Positions 16,544-25,313 of a stretch of DNA of 64,000 nt are shown here, one piece after another. A model generated the notes under the pieces. That model ran no database searches, had not been told where the DNA came from, and saw only the letters and a list, made by a program, of their open reading frames with translations. Each line of letters starts with the position of its first letter. The stretch's first letter is position 1. The stretch comes from JAPLST01 sp964397565 (GTDB lineage: Bacteria; Auribacterota; UBA3054; JAPLST01), in the NCBI GenBank assembly GCA_964397565.1, contig CAYNJC010000025.1:1-64000 (forward strand). Direction: 5' to 3'. Position numbers and translations under genes: made by a program.

Positions 16544-17929
16544 ATGAAAGAAACCACCGCAGCAGACGACCAGAGCAACGCGGCGCTGCCGCTGTCGCCA
16601 TGGTATCTCGAGCATCCGCTCCGGGCGGCCCGCTTTGTGCATCGCGGCATCTGGCAGATCGAGAGTGCGCGCCTGCCGCGCGCCAAAGCGCTGTTGCTCA
16701 AAATCGCCCGGGTGCTGGTGCTCTCGGCCTTCAAATTTGTCGAGGATAAGTGTCTGTTGCGCGCGGCGGCGTTGACCTTGTATCTGTTGCTCTCGCTCGT
16801 GCCGCTGGTCGCGCTGGCCTTCGCCATCTCGAAGGGCTTCGGCATGGACGAGCTGTTGCAGAACAAGCTGCAGGAACTGGAGTTGCAGAAAGAAGTGATT
16901 TCGCATATCACCTTGTTTGCCCGCAATCTGCTGGACAAGACCAGCGGCGGCGTGGTCGCCGGCGTCGGCGTCGCGTTCTTGTTTTGGACCGTGTTGCAGG
17001 TGCTGGGCAATATCGAGGAGTCCTTCAACGCCATCTGGGGCATCACCAAGTCGCGCGGCTTCGGGCGCAAATGCACCGACTATTCCTCGATCGTCATTCT
17101 CTGCCCGCTGCTCTTGATCGTCTCCAGCAGCTTGACCGTCATGATTAACAAACAAGTGCAGTTCATGGCCAGCCAGTTTGAAGTGCTGGGCATGGTCGCG
17201 CCGCTGATCATTCGCGCGCTGCGCTTCTCCACCTATTTGATCATCTGGATTCTGTTCTCCTTCCTGTATCTCTTCATCCCCAACACGCGCGTGCGCTGGT
17301 CCACTGGCATTATTGCCGGGATTGTCGCCGGCACGATTTTTCAATTGGGCCAGTTCGGTTACGTCACCTTTCAAATCGGCGTGGCGCGCTATAATGCCAT
17401 ATATGCCGGCTTCGCCGCCCTGCCCTTGTTCATCATCTGGCTGCAAATGAGCTGGATGATCGTGCTGTACGGCGCCGAATTTGCCTATGCCTGGCAGCAT
17501 GTGCAACAGTATGAATTTCTCGATGAAAGCTTGCGCGCCAGCGCCGCGACGCGCGCGCGCATGGCCTTGATCATTGTGCGCGCCATTGTCGCGCGTTTCA
17601 CGCAGGGGGCCGCGCCGTTCTCGCTGGCCGAGCTGCAGGCCACTCTCGCCCTGCCGCTGCGCCTGTTGCAGCAACAATTGGACGCGCTGGTTGCCTGCGG
17701 CGTCTTGGCCGAGACGCGCGCCGCCGATCCGGTCGGTATCACGTATCAGCCCGCGCGCGACACCGCCCTGCTCAGTATCAACAATGTGCTCAGCGCACTT
17801 GAGCAACACGGCGCACAGGACGTCCCCCATGCGCCGACCGCCGAGGCGGCGGCAGTGACCGCAGCGCTGGCTGAGTTGAGCGCCGCGCGCGCGCAGTCGC
17901 CCGCCAACCGCCTCATCCGCAACCTGTGA
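16544..17929 (+). CDS. YihY/BrkB-family membrane protein with C-terminal winged-helix-like extension
   Basis: Six or so transmembrane helices of the YihY (UPF0761) family, recognisable by RAAALTLYLLLSLVPLVALAFAI, the NIEESFNAIWGI turn and the conserved ARYNAIYAGFAALPLFIIWLQMSWMIVLYGAEFAYA near the end. The extra C-terminal ~130 residues contain a helix-turn-helix-like segment (FSLAELQATLALPLRLLQQQLDALVACGVL) also seen in longer family members. Role unknown despite the old RNase BN label. Confidence 0.85.
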   Translation: MKETTAADDQSNAALPLSPWYLEHPLRAARFVHRGIWQIESARLPRAKALLLKIARVLVLSAFKFVEDKCLLRAAALTLYLLLSLVPLVALAFAISKGFGMDELLQNKLQELELQKEVISHITLFARNLLDKTSGGVVAGVGVAFLFWTVLQVLGNIEESFNAIWGITKSRGFGRKCTDYSSIVILCPLLLIVSSSLTVMINKQVQFMASQFEVLGMVAPLIIRALRFSTYLIIWILFSFLYLFIPNTRVRWSTGIIAGIVAGTIFQLGQFGYVTFQIGVARYNAIYAGFAALPLFIIWLQMSWMIVLYGAEFAYAWQHVQQYEFLDESLRASAATRARMALIIVRAIVARFTQGAAPFSLAELQATLALPLRLLQQQLDALVACGVLAETRAADPVGITYQPARDTALLSINNVLSALEQHGAQDVPHAPTAEAAAVTAALAELSAARAQSPANRLIRNL

Positions 17930-18037
17930 TGTTGCCCATGCGATGATGCTGTCTTTGTGAGTCTCGTGCCTGCCTGTGGCCATGATTCTTCTGCGGCAGG
18001 CGCCAATGGCTACAAACGACAAAAAATGTCGATTGTC

Positions 18038-18067
18038 GAGGAAATTCGTTTGCGGCGAACGAATTTA
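18038..18067. repeat. Palindrome AAATTCGTT-n6-(A)GAACGAATTT, copy 1
   Basis: A near-perfect inverted repeat shared almost letter for letter with 34098-34129 and in core (CGCGGCGAACGAAT) with 56055-56089. Lies in the 279-bp gap before the fucosidase. Confidence 0.6.
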
Positions 18068-18105
18068 GAACGGGCGCAATAGCCAACGTCAACACCCTCT
18101 GCCCA

Positions 18106-18133
18106 AGTTTCGAGTTTCAAGTTTCAAGTTTCA
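18106..18133. repeat. Heptamer array AGTTTCG + (AGTTTCA)3
   Basis: Four contiguous 7-mers, just upstream of the fucosidase promoter. Confidence 0.85.
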
Positions 18134-18144
18134 TACCCCCGCCA

Positions 18145-18173
18145 TTGACAGCGCGGCGGCGGCATGCTATTAT
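18145..18173 (+). promoter_or_regulatory. Promoter TTGACA-17-TATTAT upstream of fucosidase
   Basis: TTGACA (18145-18150), 17-bp spacer, TATTAT (18168-18173) with TGC before it. The fucosidase ATG at 18209 lies 36 bp downstream. Confidence 0.75.
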
Positions 18174-18208
18174 GCTCGCACATTGATCTTCACCACCCGG
18201 AATTTGCT

Positions 18209-19516
18209 ATGACCGACCCATCCGTCGTTGTTGCGTATCCCAAGCCCGACCCAGCTTGGTTTGTCGCCAGCCGCTTTGGCATGTTCATCCACTGGGGCAC
18301 CTACGCTCAGGCCGCACGCAATGAGTGGATGAAAAGCCATGAGCAAATCCCGGCCGACGCCTACATGGCCTACTTTGACCATTTCTACCCGGACTTGTAC
18401 GCACCGCAGGAATGGGCCGCGCTGGCCGTCGCAGCGGGGATGAAGTATGTCGTCATCACGGCCAAGCACCACGAGGGTTTCTGCCTGTGGGACACGCAGT
18501 ATACCGACTACAAAGCCACCAAGACCCCGTGGGGCAAAGACCTGCTCAAACCGTTTGTCGAGGCCTTCCGCGCGGCCGGCCTGCGGATCGGTTTTTACTA
18601 CTCGCTGATTGACTGGCATCATCCGCAGTTCACCATTGACGCAAATCATCCCCTGCGCAACAATGCCGCGGAACGCGCCCGGAACACGAGCCGGGATATG
18701 CGCATCTACACCCAGTACATGCGCGACCAAGTGCGTGAGTTGCTGACCCAGTTCGGCAAGATCGACATCATTTGGTACGACTTCTCATATCCGGGCCCGG
18801 ATGGCAAAGGCCGCGCACAGTGGGAGTCTGAAAAGCTCTATGCCCTGACGCGTGAATTGCAGCCGCAGATTTTGATTGACAACCGGCTCGATCTGCCCGG
18901 CTCGGGCGATTTCGTCACGCCCGAACAATTTCAGCCAATGGTGCAACCCAACGACGAACACGGCGCACCGGCCGTGTGGGAAGCCTGCCAAACCTTCAGC
19001 GGTTCGTGGGGCTATCACCGCGACGAACAGACTTGGAAATCCGTGCCACAATTGCTCTGGATGCTGATTGACGGCGTTAGCAAGAATGGCAATTTGTTGT
19101 TGAACGTCGGGCCGACCGCGCGGGGCGAGTTTGACGAGCGCGCCACTGAACGTCTGGCCGGCATCGCGACCTGGATGAAGCGGCACAGCCGCAGCATCTA
19201 TGGCTGCGGCGCCGCGCCGCCTGAGTTCGCCTGCCCACCTGACTGCCGACTGACCTACAACGCCGCGACCAAGCGCCTTTATGTGCATGTCCTGAGCTGG
19301 CCGATGAGACATTTATGGTTGACCGGCGCCAGCTACTGCCAGCACGTGGCCTACGCCCAATTGCTCCACGATGCCTCGGAAATTCAGCGCACCGGTATCG
19401 AGCAATGGCAGGAGCAAAACTCCGGCGCAGTCAAAAACGCTGACGTGGTCGGCCTCGTCCTGCCGATCCTCAAGCCGCCGGTCGCCATCCCTGTGCTTGA
19501 GCTTTTCTTGCGCTAA
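18209..19516 (+). CDS. Alpha-L-fucosidase (GH29)
   Basis: Retaining exo-glycosidase removing terminal L-fucose. Family features: WFVASRFGMFIHWGTYAQAA, ITAKHHEGFCLWDT (the HHEGF motif), AAGLRIGFYYSLIDWHHPQF, the probable nucleophile Asp in IIWYDFSYPG, and KNGNLLLNVGPTARGEFDE near the end of the catalytic barrel. No signal peptide is seen from the ATG at 18209, so it is probably cytoplasmic and acts on imported oligosaccharides. An in-frame ATG at 18164 lies inside the promoter and is rejected. Neighbouring sulfatase-like and glycosidase genes suggest breakdown of sulfated, fucose-rich polysaccharide. Confidence 0.93.
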   Translation: MTDPSVVVAYPKPDPAWFVASRFGMFIHWGTYAQAARNEWMKSHEQIPADAYMAYFDHFYPDLYAPQEWAALAVAAGMKYVVITAKHHEGFCLWDTQYTDYKATKTPWGKDLLKPFVEAFRAAGLRIGFYYSLIDWHHPQFTIDANHPLRNNAAERARNTSRDMRIYTQYMRDQVRELLTQFGKIDIIWYDFSYPGPDGKGRAQWESEKLYALTRELQPQILIDNRLDLPGSGDFVTPEQFQPMVQPNDEHGAPAVWEACQTFSGSWGYHRDEQTWKSVPQLLWMLIDGVSKNGNLLLNVGPTARGEFDERATERLAGIATWMKRHSRSIYGCGAAPPEFACPPDCRLTYNAATKRLYVHVLSWPMRHLWLTGASYCQHVAYAQLLHDASEIQRTGIEQWQEQNSGAVKNADVVGLVLPILKPPVAIPVLELFLR

Positions 19517-19569
19517 GACCGGCGGTGGTCCGACTCCGGCATGTCCTGCCGGAAAATGTTTGTGCTCAC

Positions 19570-20832
19570 CTACTGCCGTGCCCCCTCAGGATGCGCAGTA
19601 ACTTCCCTCACGATCCGGCAGGCATCAGCGACTCTCTCTTCCATTGCGCCGGTCAACCGGTTTGTGTCACGAAAGATGAATTCAATGAAATAGCCGGCTC
19701 CGATATCCAGCGTTTCTCTGAGGTGTGCCCTGAAGTCATGCGGATCAAACGTCGCGCCGCAGAGTTTCAAGGGGACCGGTTTTCTGGACCAGATGATGCC
19801 GCTATGGCAATGGGCGGCAAGTTTCTTCTGATCGCACCATGGCGAGACACTTATTTTGCGGAGTCCATGCAGTTCCTGGAGGTGGGGCATGAAGCCATGG
19901 ACCGGTTCGCAGCACCCGAATTTCATCAGTCTGAACCGCGCGGCAAGTTTCCGGAAATGAGGCATGAGAAACTCGGCGAACATGTCCGGAGAAAGACCGG
20001 CAGCTTCCTGTGCTTCAAGATATCCGTACCGGTCTGTGGAAAGGATGGGGTCCCCTGGCGTAATCGCGCGACCCGGAAGGTCGTCTGAAAATTGCGAACT
20101 GCCTGAACAGTACCCCTGATTGCCGTCATGGTTGTGCGTGAGCAGCCCCAGATCTTCCTCCCACTGTCCCAGCGCCATGTTGTCCTCGGCGAGGAATGTC
20201 AGCAGGCGATGAACGGCGGCGGGCTGCATGGCCATCTGGAGATAGAGTTCCTGCATGCCCATCAGATGGACCGCCTTGCCGGTAATGCCGTCCGAGTAGC
20301 ACGAGCCACATCGGCCGACCACGACCGGCAAGAGTCCCTGGAAAACATTCGCCGCCAGTTCCGCGTGCGCATCCGTCAACTGCCTGTTCAGCGTCAGGGT
20401 TCTTTTCTTCAGTTTGTCGAAATCACCGTCAATATCCTTGACGGGCTTGTTGGTTGCATATCCGAACAGTCCACCATGGCCGTCGTCTGCATGAGTGAAC
20501 TGGAGCGCATCACAGTACGTGCTGATCTCGGTTACCCAGTCGACGACGAATCTGTCCGGTATGATCCGGTCATCATTGATGCGCTCATAGCTCACGATGG
20601 CATGGAGAAGTTGCGCCTCAAGATGTCGCTGCAGCGGATCTTCGCATATCAGCGCCGGGATCAGATCCTGAAGATAGGTGCCATTGTCTTCGATGTGAAA
20701 CGGGAACGTTCGTGCCCGCAGGCCATTATGCAGCCGCCACTTCTGCCTGCGCTGCGCCATGACCTCGCCGAGGGCATATGCCGCGTACGTGCCGGCGAGA
20801 CGCCTCAGGTGTGAGCGGCATTGTTCATGCAT
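19570..20832 (-). CDS. Uroporphyrinogen decarboxylase (URO-D)-like protein
   Basis: About 420 residues. The central and C-terminal parts resemble the URO-D/MtaA/CmuA superfamily of TIM-barrel proteins: DRYGYLEAQEAAGLSPDMFAEFLMPHFRKLAARF, FGCCEPVHGFMPHL, and CGATFDPHDFRAHLRETLDIG. True HemE residues are not evident. Such divergent members are common in PVC genomes beside sugar-degradation genes and may be corrinoid methyltransferase-like or demethylating enzymes; the reaction here is unknown. GAGG 6 bp before the ATG supports the start. It is convergent with the fucosidase and divergent from the sulfatase-like gene. Confidence 0.55.
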   Translation of the reverse strand: MHEQCRSHLRRLAGTYAAYALGEVMAQRRQKWRLHNGLRARTFPFHIEDNGTYLQDLIPALICEDPLQRHLEAQLLHAIVSYERINDDRIIPDRFVVDWVTEISTYCDALQFTHADDGHGGLFGYATNKPVKDIDGDFDKLKKRTLTLNRQLTDAHAELAANVFQGLLPVVVGRCGSCYSDGITGKAVHLMGMQELYLQMAMQPAAVHRLLTFLAEDNMALGQWEEDLGLLTHNHDGNQGYCSGSSQFSDDLPGRAITPGDPILSTDRYGYLEAQEAAGLSPDMFAEFLMPHFRKLAARFRLMKFGCCEPVHGFMPHLQELHGLRKISVSPWCDQKKLAAHCHSGIIWSRKPVPLKLCGATFDPHDFRAHLRETLDIGAGYFIEFIFRDTNRLTGAMEERVADACRIVREVTAHPEGARQ

Positions 20833-21020
20833 TACGGACCTCGTCTTGCTGGCGAACTACTTCCATGCAGTTACTACTCAGTGCATGCACTACTTGACAT
20901 AGAGGGTAAAGAGATGAACAGAGCAACAGGAGCCGGCACATCCTTATGACTGCTGGTTCTCTTCCTGCTCTTTCGACCTCTGGTCCTCTTCGTTACAGCG
21001 CAAAGTAAATGTAAATCTTA

Positions 21021-21149
21021 TTACTAATGAAACCGCTTTCTACGTTGCAGTGTCCGTGTAGCCGCCCGCGGTGAGGGCGGCTTCTGCAGCCGCGGTCATC
21101 GCCCGCGGCCACAATGGGCATGACACCAAGTAAGCGCATGCATTAGTAG
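21021..21149. repeat. MITE-like repeat, copy B (about 130 bp, no module)
   Basis: Ends TTACTAATGAAACCGC and GCGCATGCATTAGTA form terminal inverted repeats. The core matches copies A, C and D but lacks the ~95-bp module, marking the empty-site form. It lies in the 469-bp gap between the URO-D-like gene and the sulfatase-like gene. The rest of that gap (20833-21020, 21150-21301) shows only AT-richer sequence that could hold divergent promoters. Confidence 0.75.
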
Positions 21150-21301
21150 TATCATACGGCATATAGCACAACATGTCAAGACTACGCACGTGATTTTCAA
21201 TCATTTGACAAAGCATTACGCACATGCTACACTGTCACCATCTTGATTTTTTGGCGTAGGTACACTAAAGAACACCTAGTGGAACTAAAGGAATCTTACT
21301 C

Positions 21302-22705
21302 ATGCGGAATACGACAAATATCGTCGTGATCATCGTAGACACATTGCGCGTGGCGGATGTGGGATGCTACGGGAACGGGCACGTACACACGCCCCATCTG
21401 GATGCGTTGGCCCGACGGAGCCTTCGTTTCACGCGCGCGTATCCGGAGAGCCTCCCCACGATCCCCGTGCGTCGAGCCCTGCACACCGGCCGTCGCGCGT
21501 ATCCTTTTCGCGATTATACAGCCTGCAAGTGGGGAACCGTCTGTACGCCTGGTTGGCAGCCGCTCGCTGAAGATGAAGATACGCTGGCCGAAAACCTAGC
21601 CGCGGCAGGTTATCAGACGGGGTTTGTGTGCACCACGCAGCACTGCTGGAATCCCGGTTTCAACTTTCAGCGCGGCTTTTGGCAGTGGGAATTTGTGCGC
21701 GGTTATTCCGGTGAAGATCGCTGGAATTCGCCGTTCGCCGTTCCCCGCGAAGCGCTGTCACGCTACGGGGCTGCAGATGCGCTGCTTGCCAAGCCGCATG
21801 CCGGACTGGGTGCGCCGATGGTTCTGGCCAACCGCGGCGTCAGCATGATTGACGAAGAAACCGCCACGGCCAAGGCGTTCACCTGGGCTGCTCGGTTCCT
21901 GGCAGATAATCGCGACGTCCCGTTCTACCTGCTGATCGATTCGTTTGCACCCCACGAGCCGTGGGAAGCTCCACAGAAGTACTACCAGCTCTACGGGGAT
22001 CGCGACTACCAGGGGACGAAGCATCTTTGTTCCTGTTACGGACCGGCTGATCGCTATGCCGTTGAGGAACTCAACTACATGAGGGCGCACTACCAAGGGC
22101 TGGTCACTCACGTCGACCACTGGTTCGGGGTCTTCATGGAGACGCTGGACAAGCTGGAACTTGCAAAGAACACGGCGGTGTTGCTTATCAGCGACCACGG
22201 AACCAACTTCTGTGAGAATCCACGAAAGGTGATCGGAAAACCATCCGACTCAATGTATCCAAGCCTCATGCGGCTGCCATTGTTCCTGAAAACGCCGGAG
22301 GAGCACGCCGCCGGAACCGTGTGCCACGAACAGGTCTACAATTTCGACCTGACTGCAACGGTCTATGACTTGGCCGGGGTCGCGTCGGCCCAGCGCATTT
22401 CAGGGCAGAGCCTCTACCCCCTTTGCGGTGGAAGAGGCCAGTGGCAACCACGCGAGTATATTACGTGCCGGTACGCAAACTCGCTGTGCTACCTGGATGA
22501 TTCGACCTGGGCGCTGGGCGACATTGACGGACACCTCCAGGAAGTCTTTGATGTAAAAGACGATCCCGAATGCAGATCGCCGCTGGAGCAAAAGGATGCT
22601 GAACCCCGGTGGGAGCGCGCATGGAGACGGTTGCTTGCTGACGCCGGCGGGGAGTTCCCCGACTACCGTGGCGCGCAGAAAACGGACGCTCTTGGGCGCC
22701 GCTAG
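21302..22705 (+). CDS. Sulfatase-fold (alkaline phosphatase superfamily) hydrolase with Thr in place of catalytic Cys/Ser
   Basis: Starts NIVVIIVDTLRVADVGCYGNGHVHTPHLDALA, the classic sulfatase opening with metal-binding Asp, and has LLISDHGTNFCE for the second metal site. In the maturation motif (C/S-x-P-x-R followed by A-x-x-TGR) the sequence is TIPVRRALHTGR. The residue normally converted to formylglycine is thus threonine, which cannot be converted. Thr is the nucleophile in some related phosphodiesterases and phosphonate hydrolases, so the true substrate may be a phosphate ester. No signal peptide. Downstream gene is a putative glycosidase, about 100 bp away. Confidence 0.85.
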   Translation: MRNTTNIVVIIVDTLRVADVGCYGNGHVHTPHLDALARRSLRFTRAYPESLPTIPVRRALHTGRRAYPFRDYTACKWGTVCTPGWQPLAEDEDTLAENLAAAGYQTGFVCTTQHCWNPGFNFQRGFWQWEFVRGYSGEDRWNSPFAVPREALSRYGAADALLAKPHAGLGAPMVLANRGVSMIDEETATAKAFTWAARFLADNRDVPFYLLIDSFAPHEPWEAPQKYYQLYGDRDYQGTKHLCSCYGPADRYAVEELNYMRAHYQGLVTHVDHWFGVFMETLDKLELAKNTAVLLISDHGTNFCENPRKVIGKPSDSMYPSLMRLPLFLKTPEEHAAGTVCHEQVYNFDLTATVYDLAGVASAQRISGQSLYPLCGGRGQWQPREYITCRYANSLCYLDDSTWALGDIDGHLQEVFDVKDDPECRSPLEQKDAEPRWERAWRRLLADAGGEFPDYRGAQKTDALGRR

Positions 22706-22812
22706 ATGACTCTCAACAATCACATCGAACCTCCGACGTGCACCGCGCTTCATGCGCGCCGTTCGCCAAGCCAGAACGACCGCTGCGCCGGAGATTCACG
22801 GAGGTATGTCGC

Positions 22813-24801
22813 GTGAAAACACAAACAAGTGCAGAACAGAGCATCACCTTGAACCACGGCGTGATCGTGGTGGATGAGAACCAGCCTGCGTATGTGCAGC
22901 ATGCCGTCGGGGAACTGGCAGAGTATCTCAAAGAAATCACTGGCAGTGAGATAGGTATAAAAAGTGCACCGGTGCCGGATGCCCCGCTCCAGATCGTCGT
23001 GGGCGGGCCAAGCGTGCAGAAGGTAGCCCCCGATCTCTGGCAGGCACACGCGGAAACTCTGGGGCAGGAGGGCTTCCTGATCCGCGCGCTGCCGCACGGC
23101 CGCGGGACGGCCTTGATCGTGATGGGTGCCACGCCCCAGGGGACCAATTATGGCGTGATCGATCTGATGAAGCGGATTCAGGTGCGGGAGCAATCGGCCT
23201 TTGTCTGCACTACGAACGATGTCATCATCAGACCTTCCTTTCCGGTGCGCGGCATGCATCTGAACGGCTGGGCGTTCAAGTACCCGCACACCTTTCGATG
23301 CTGGAAAGAGGCTGACTGGCGGCACTACGTGGATCTCCTCGCCTACCAGGGTGTCAACCTTTTCTTCATCTGGCCCTTCATGGAGATCATGCCGGTGCCC
23401 CTCTCGGCGGAAGACGAGGAGTACCTGCACGAGGTGCGGCGCGTCGTAGACTACGCCCAGCGACAGCGCGGCATGGAGGTGTGGGTGTTCCAGAGTGCGA
23501 ACCGGGTGGCGGTGTCAGACTGCGGAGTGCGCGATCCGCGCCTGCGCCCCTATTGGGTGTTGCAGGCGCAGGGCGACTTTCCGGCCGCGGGCCAGGTCGA
23601 CATGGACCCGGCCAATCCGCAGCAGTTCGAGGCGATCATGCAATCACGCGAGGCGCTGTATCGCATCGTCAACAATGCCGACGGCTACTGCACGATTGAC
23701 AACGACCCGGGTGGGATGGAACAGAGTCCCGTCGGCGATTTCATGAAGATCTTTACGGCCTCCCGCGCGCTGCTTGATCGGCTCGCCGTCCTCGGGCAAC
23801 GCACGAAATTGATCCAATGGCTGTGGACCGGCTGGGGTGTCGGCGGGCGGTGGTGGGCCGCAGACTGCAACCCGCAGGAGCGGCATGACTTCATGCGGGA
23901 AATGATCCGCGCGATGAAGGAGCTACGGGAACCCTGGTGGATCGTTGCGGGCCGGCGGGAGTATCTGCCGGCATGCGCGGCCGAAGGGGTATTGGCCAAA
24001 ACGGTGTACCTGCCCTATAGCATCATCGAGGACGAGCCGTCGCGCCCACGCACGCAGCACAACTTCCCGAACATGCGCGATCATTTGGACGCGCTGTCAT
24101 CCTATCCGGGAATTGCAGGGGTCATGGGCAATGTGCAGACGCCGCTGCTGCAGTTCCCGCACGTCTACAGTTTTCTTTCCTCCGCCTGGGACTTTGAGTC
24201 TCGGCGGCGAAGCCCGCGCGAAGTCCTCCTGGAACTGGCGCGGCACCTCTATCCCGACCAGGCGGAGGTGCTGGCCGACTGCTGGATAGCCCTGGCGTCG
24301 TGCGGTCGAGCGCACATGGACGAACTCGTTGGCTGTCTGGAGCGGTTGACGGCCGAGGACTGCTTGGTCCGACCAGGGATGTTTGCGCGCAAATTGTTCC
24401 CTCATCGTCTACAGATTACGCGGGACTTGCTTTGGCAGTTGAAGGGCCGACTGGCGTTCGAAGCGTTACGGGCGGGCGCAACTTCCGACGCGCGGCCGGA
24501 AACGTGCGCGACGTTGATCGAGGCGTGGCTGGACGCAGAACTGGCGTGGGACCAGCAGCACGGCTGGTCTGTCTATTGGCGCACATTGGGTCGCGCGTGG
24601 GACCTTATGCCCGTAGCGGACGCGGGATTCCCGCAGATCCTCGCGAACGTGAAGAAGGTCTTGGGGGGCACCGCCGACGAGCCGACTCTGGATTTGTTCC
24701 TGGAGCCGATATGCCAGCGCCTGATGCGCAAATACGACGCATGGGTGGTGGCGCAGTGTGCCATCGCGCCCTTGAAGAAAGCCATCCTGGAAGTAAAGTG
24801 A
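22813..24801 (+). CDS. Putative glycoside hydrolase with alpha-glucuronidase/GH20-type N-terminal domain
   Basis: About 662 residues from the GTG at 22813, chosen because GGAGG lies 8 bp upstream; the in-frame ATG at 22738 precedes that site and adds an Arg-rich tail. Residues 20-140 resemble the alpha/beta domain that precedes GH20, GH67 and GH84 catalytic barrels (YVQHAVGELAEYLKEITGSE, PLQIVVGGP, GTNYGVIDLMKRI). The next part begins FPVRGMHLNGWAFKYP and looks like a TIM barrel rich in Trp (LIQWLWTGWGVGGRWWA). The exact family is not recognised and catalytic acids cannot be named. No signal peptide. Likely works with the neighbouring fucosidase and sulfatase-like enzyme. Confidence 0.55.
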   Translation: MKTQTSAEQSITLNHGVIVVDENQPAYVQHAVGELAEYLKEITGSEIGIKSAPVPDAPLQIVVGGPSVQKVAPDLWQAHAETLGQEGFLIRALPHGRGTALIVMGATPQGTNYGVIDLMKRIQVREQSAFVCTTNDVIIRPSFPVRGMHLNGWAFKYPHTFRCWKEADWRHYVDLLAYQGVNLFFIWPFMEIMPVPLSAEDEEYLHEVRRVVDYAQRQRGMEVWVFQSANRVAVSDCGVRDPRLRPYWVLQAQGDFPAAGQVDMDPANPQQFEAIMQSREALYRIVNNADGYCTIDNDPGGMEQSPVGDFMKIFTASRALLDRLAVLGQRTKLIQWLWTGWGVGGRWWAADCNPQERHDFMREMIRAMKELREPWWIVAGRREYLPACAAEGVLAKTVYLPYSIIEDEPSRPRTQHNFPNMRDHLDALSSYPGIAGVMGNVQTPLLQFPHVYSFLSSAWDFESRRRSPREVLLELARHLYPDQAEVLADCWIALASCGRAHMDELVGCLERLTAEDCLVRPGMFARKLFPHRLQITRDLLWQLKGRLAFEALRAGATSDARPETCATLIEAWLDAELAWDQQHGWSVYWRTLGRAWDLMPVADAGFPQILANVKKVLGGTADEPTLDLFLEPICQRLMRKYDAWVVAQCAIAPLKKAILEVK

Positions 24802-24968
24802 TCCGTCTGGAAAAAGGAGTGCGCACGAGGGGCCATTGGGTGCTAGTGGGGGCGGACCTAAACACACAGTTGCCCTTCATGGTGTGGCATCATCAGAAGG
24901 GCTGCATTTGACCGATAGACCGCCGTTTTGCACAGCAAAATCGGCCAAATAAGGATACGCGGCCCCTC

Positions 24969-25096
24969 TTACTAATGAAACCGCTTTCTACATTGCAACG
25001 TCCTTATAGCTGCCCGCGGTGAGGGCGGCTTCTGCAGCCGCGGTCAGCGCCCGCGGCTACAGTTGGCATGGCACCTAGTAAGCGCATTCATTAGTA
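24969..25096. repeat. MITE-like repeat, copy C (about 128 bp), with the module lying outside it
   Basis: Ends TTACTAATGAAACCGC and GCGCATTCATTAGTA. The core matches copy B. About 40 bp beyond the right end, 25137-25235 carries a variant of the ~95-bp module (GGCGGGATCCACG repeats, then GACTAGGCTGGTGCCTTAGC through AGCTCCAAGCAGCC). So in this locus the module is separate from the MITE, evidence that it is an independent unit. Nothing gene-like is seen in 24802-25278. Confidence 0.75.
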
Positions 25097-25278
25097 GATA
25101 CACCTTTGATACACCTTTGCTTGATCAGCGTGCCACGCCGTAGGCGGGATCCACGTCGATGGCGGGATCCACGCCGCTGGCGGGACTAGGCTGGTGCCTT
25201 AGCTAACCAAGCCAGCTCCAAGCAGCCAGCTTTGCCTTCGCGGCTGCGCGACTTCGTGGCGAGCACCGCATTGGCGCT

Positions 25279-25307
25279 TTGATTGCCGGCGCGTAAAATG
25301 ATAGACT
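25279..25307 (+). promoter_or_regulatory. Promoter TTGATT-17-TAGACT upstream of miaB
   Basis: TTGATT (25279-25284), 17 bp, TAGACT (25302-25307). The first miaB ATG is 7 nt after the -10 box. Confidence 0.5.
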
Positions 25308-25313
25308 ATCCCC

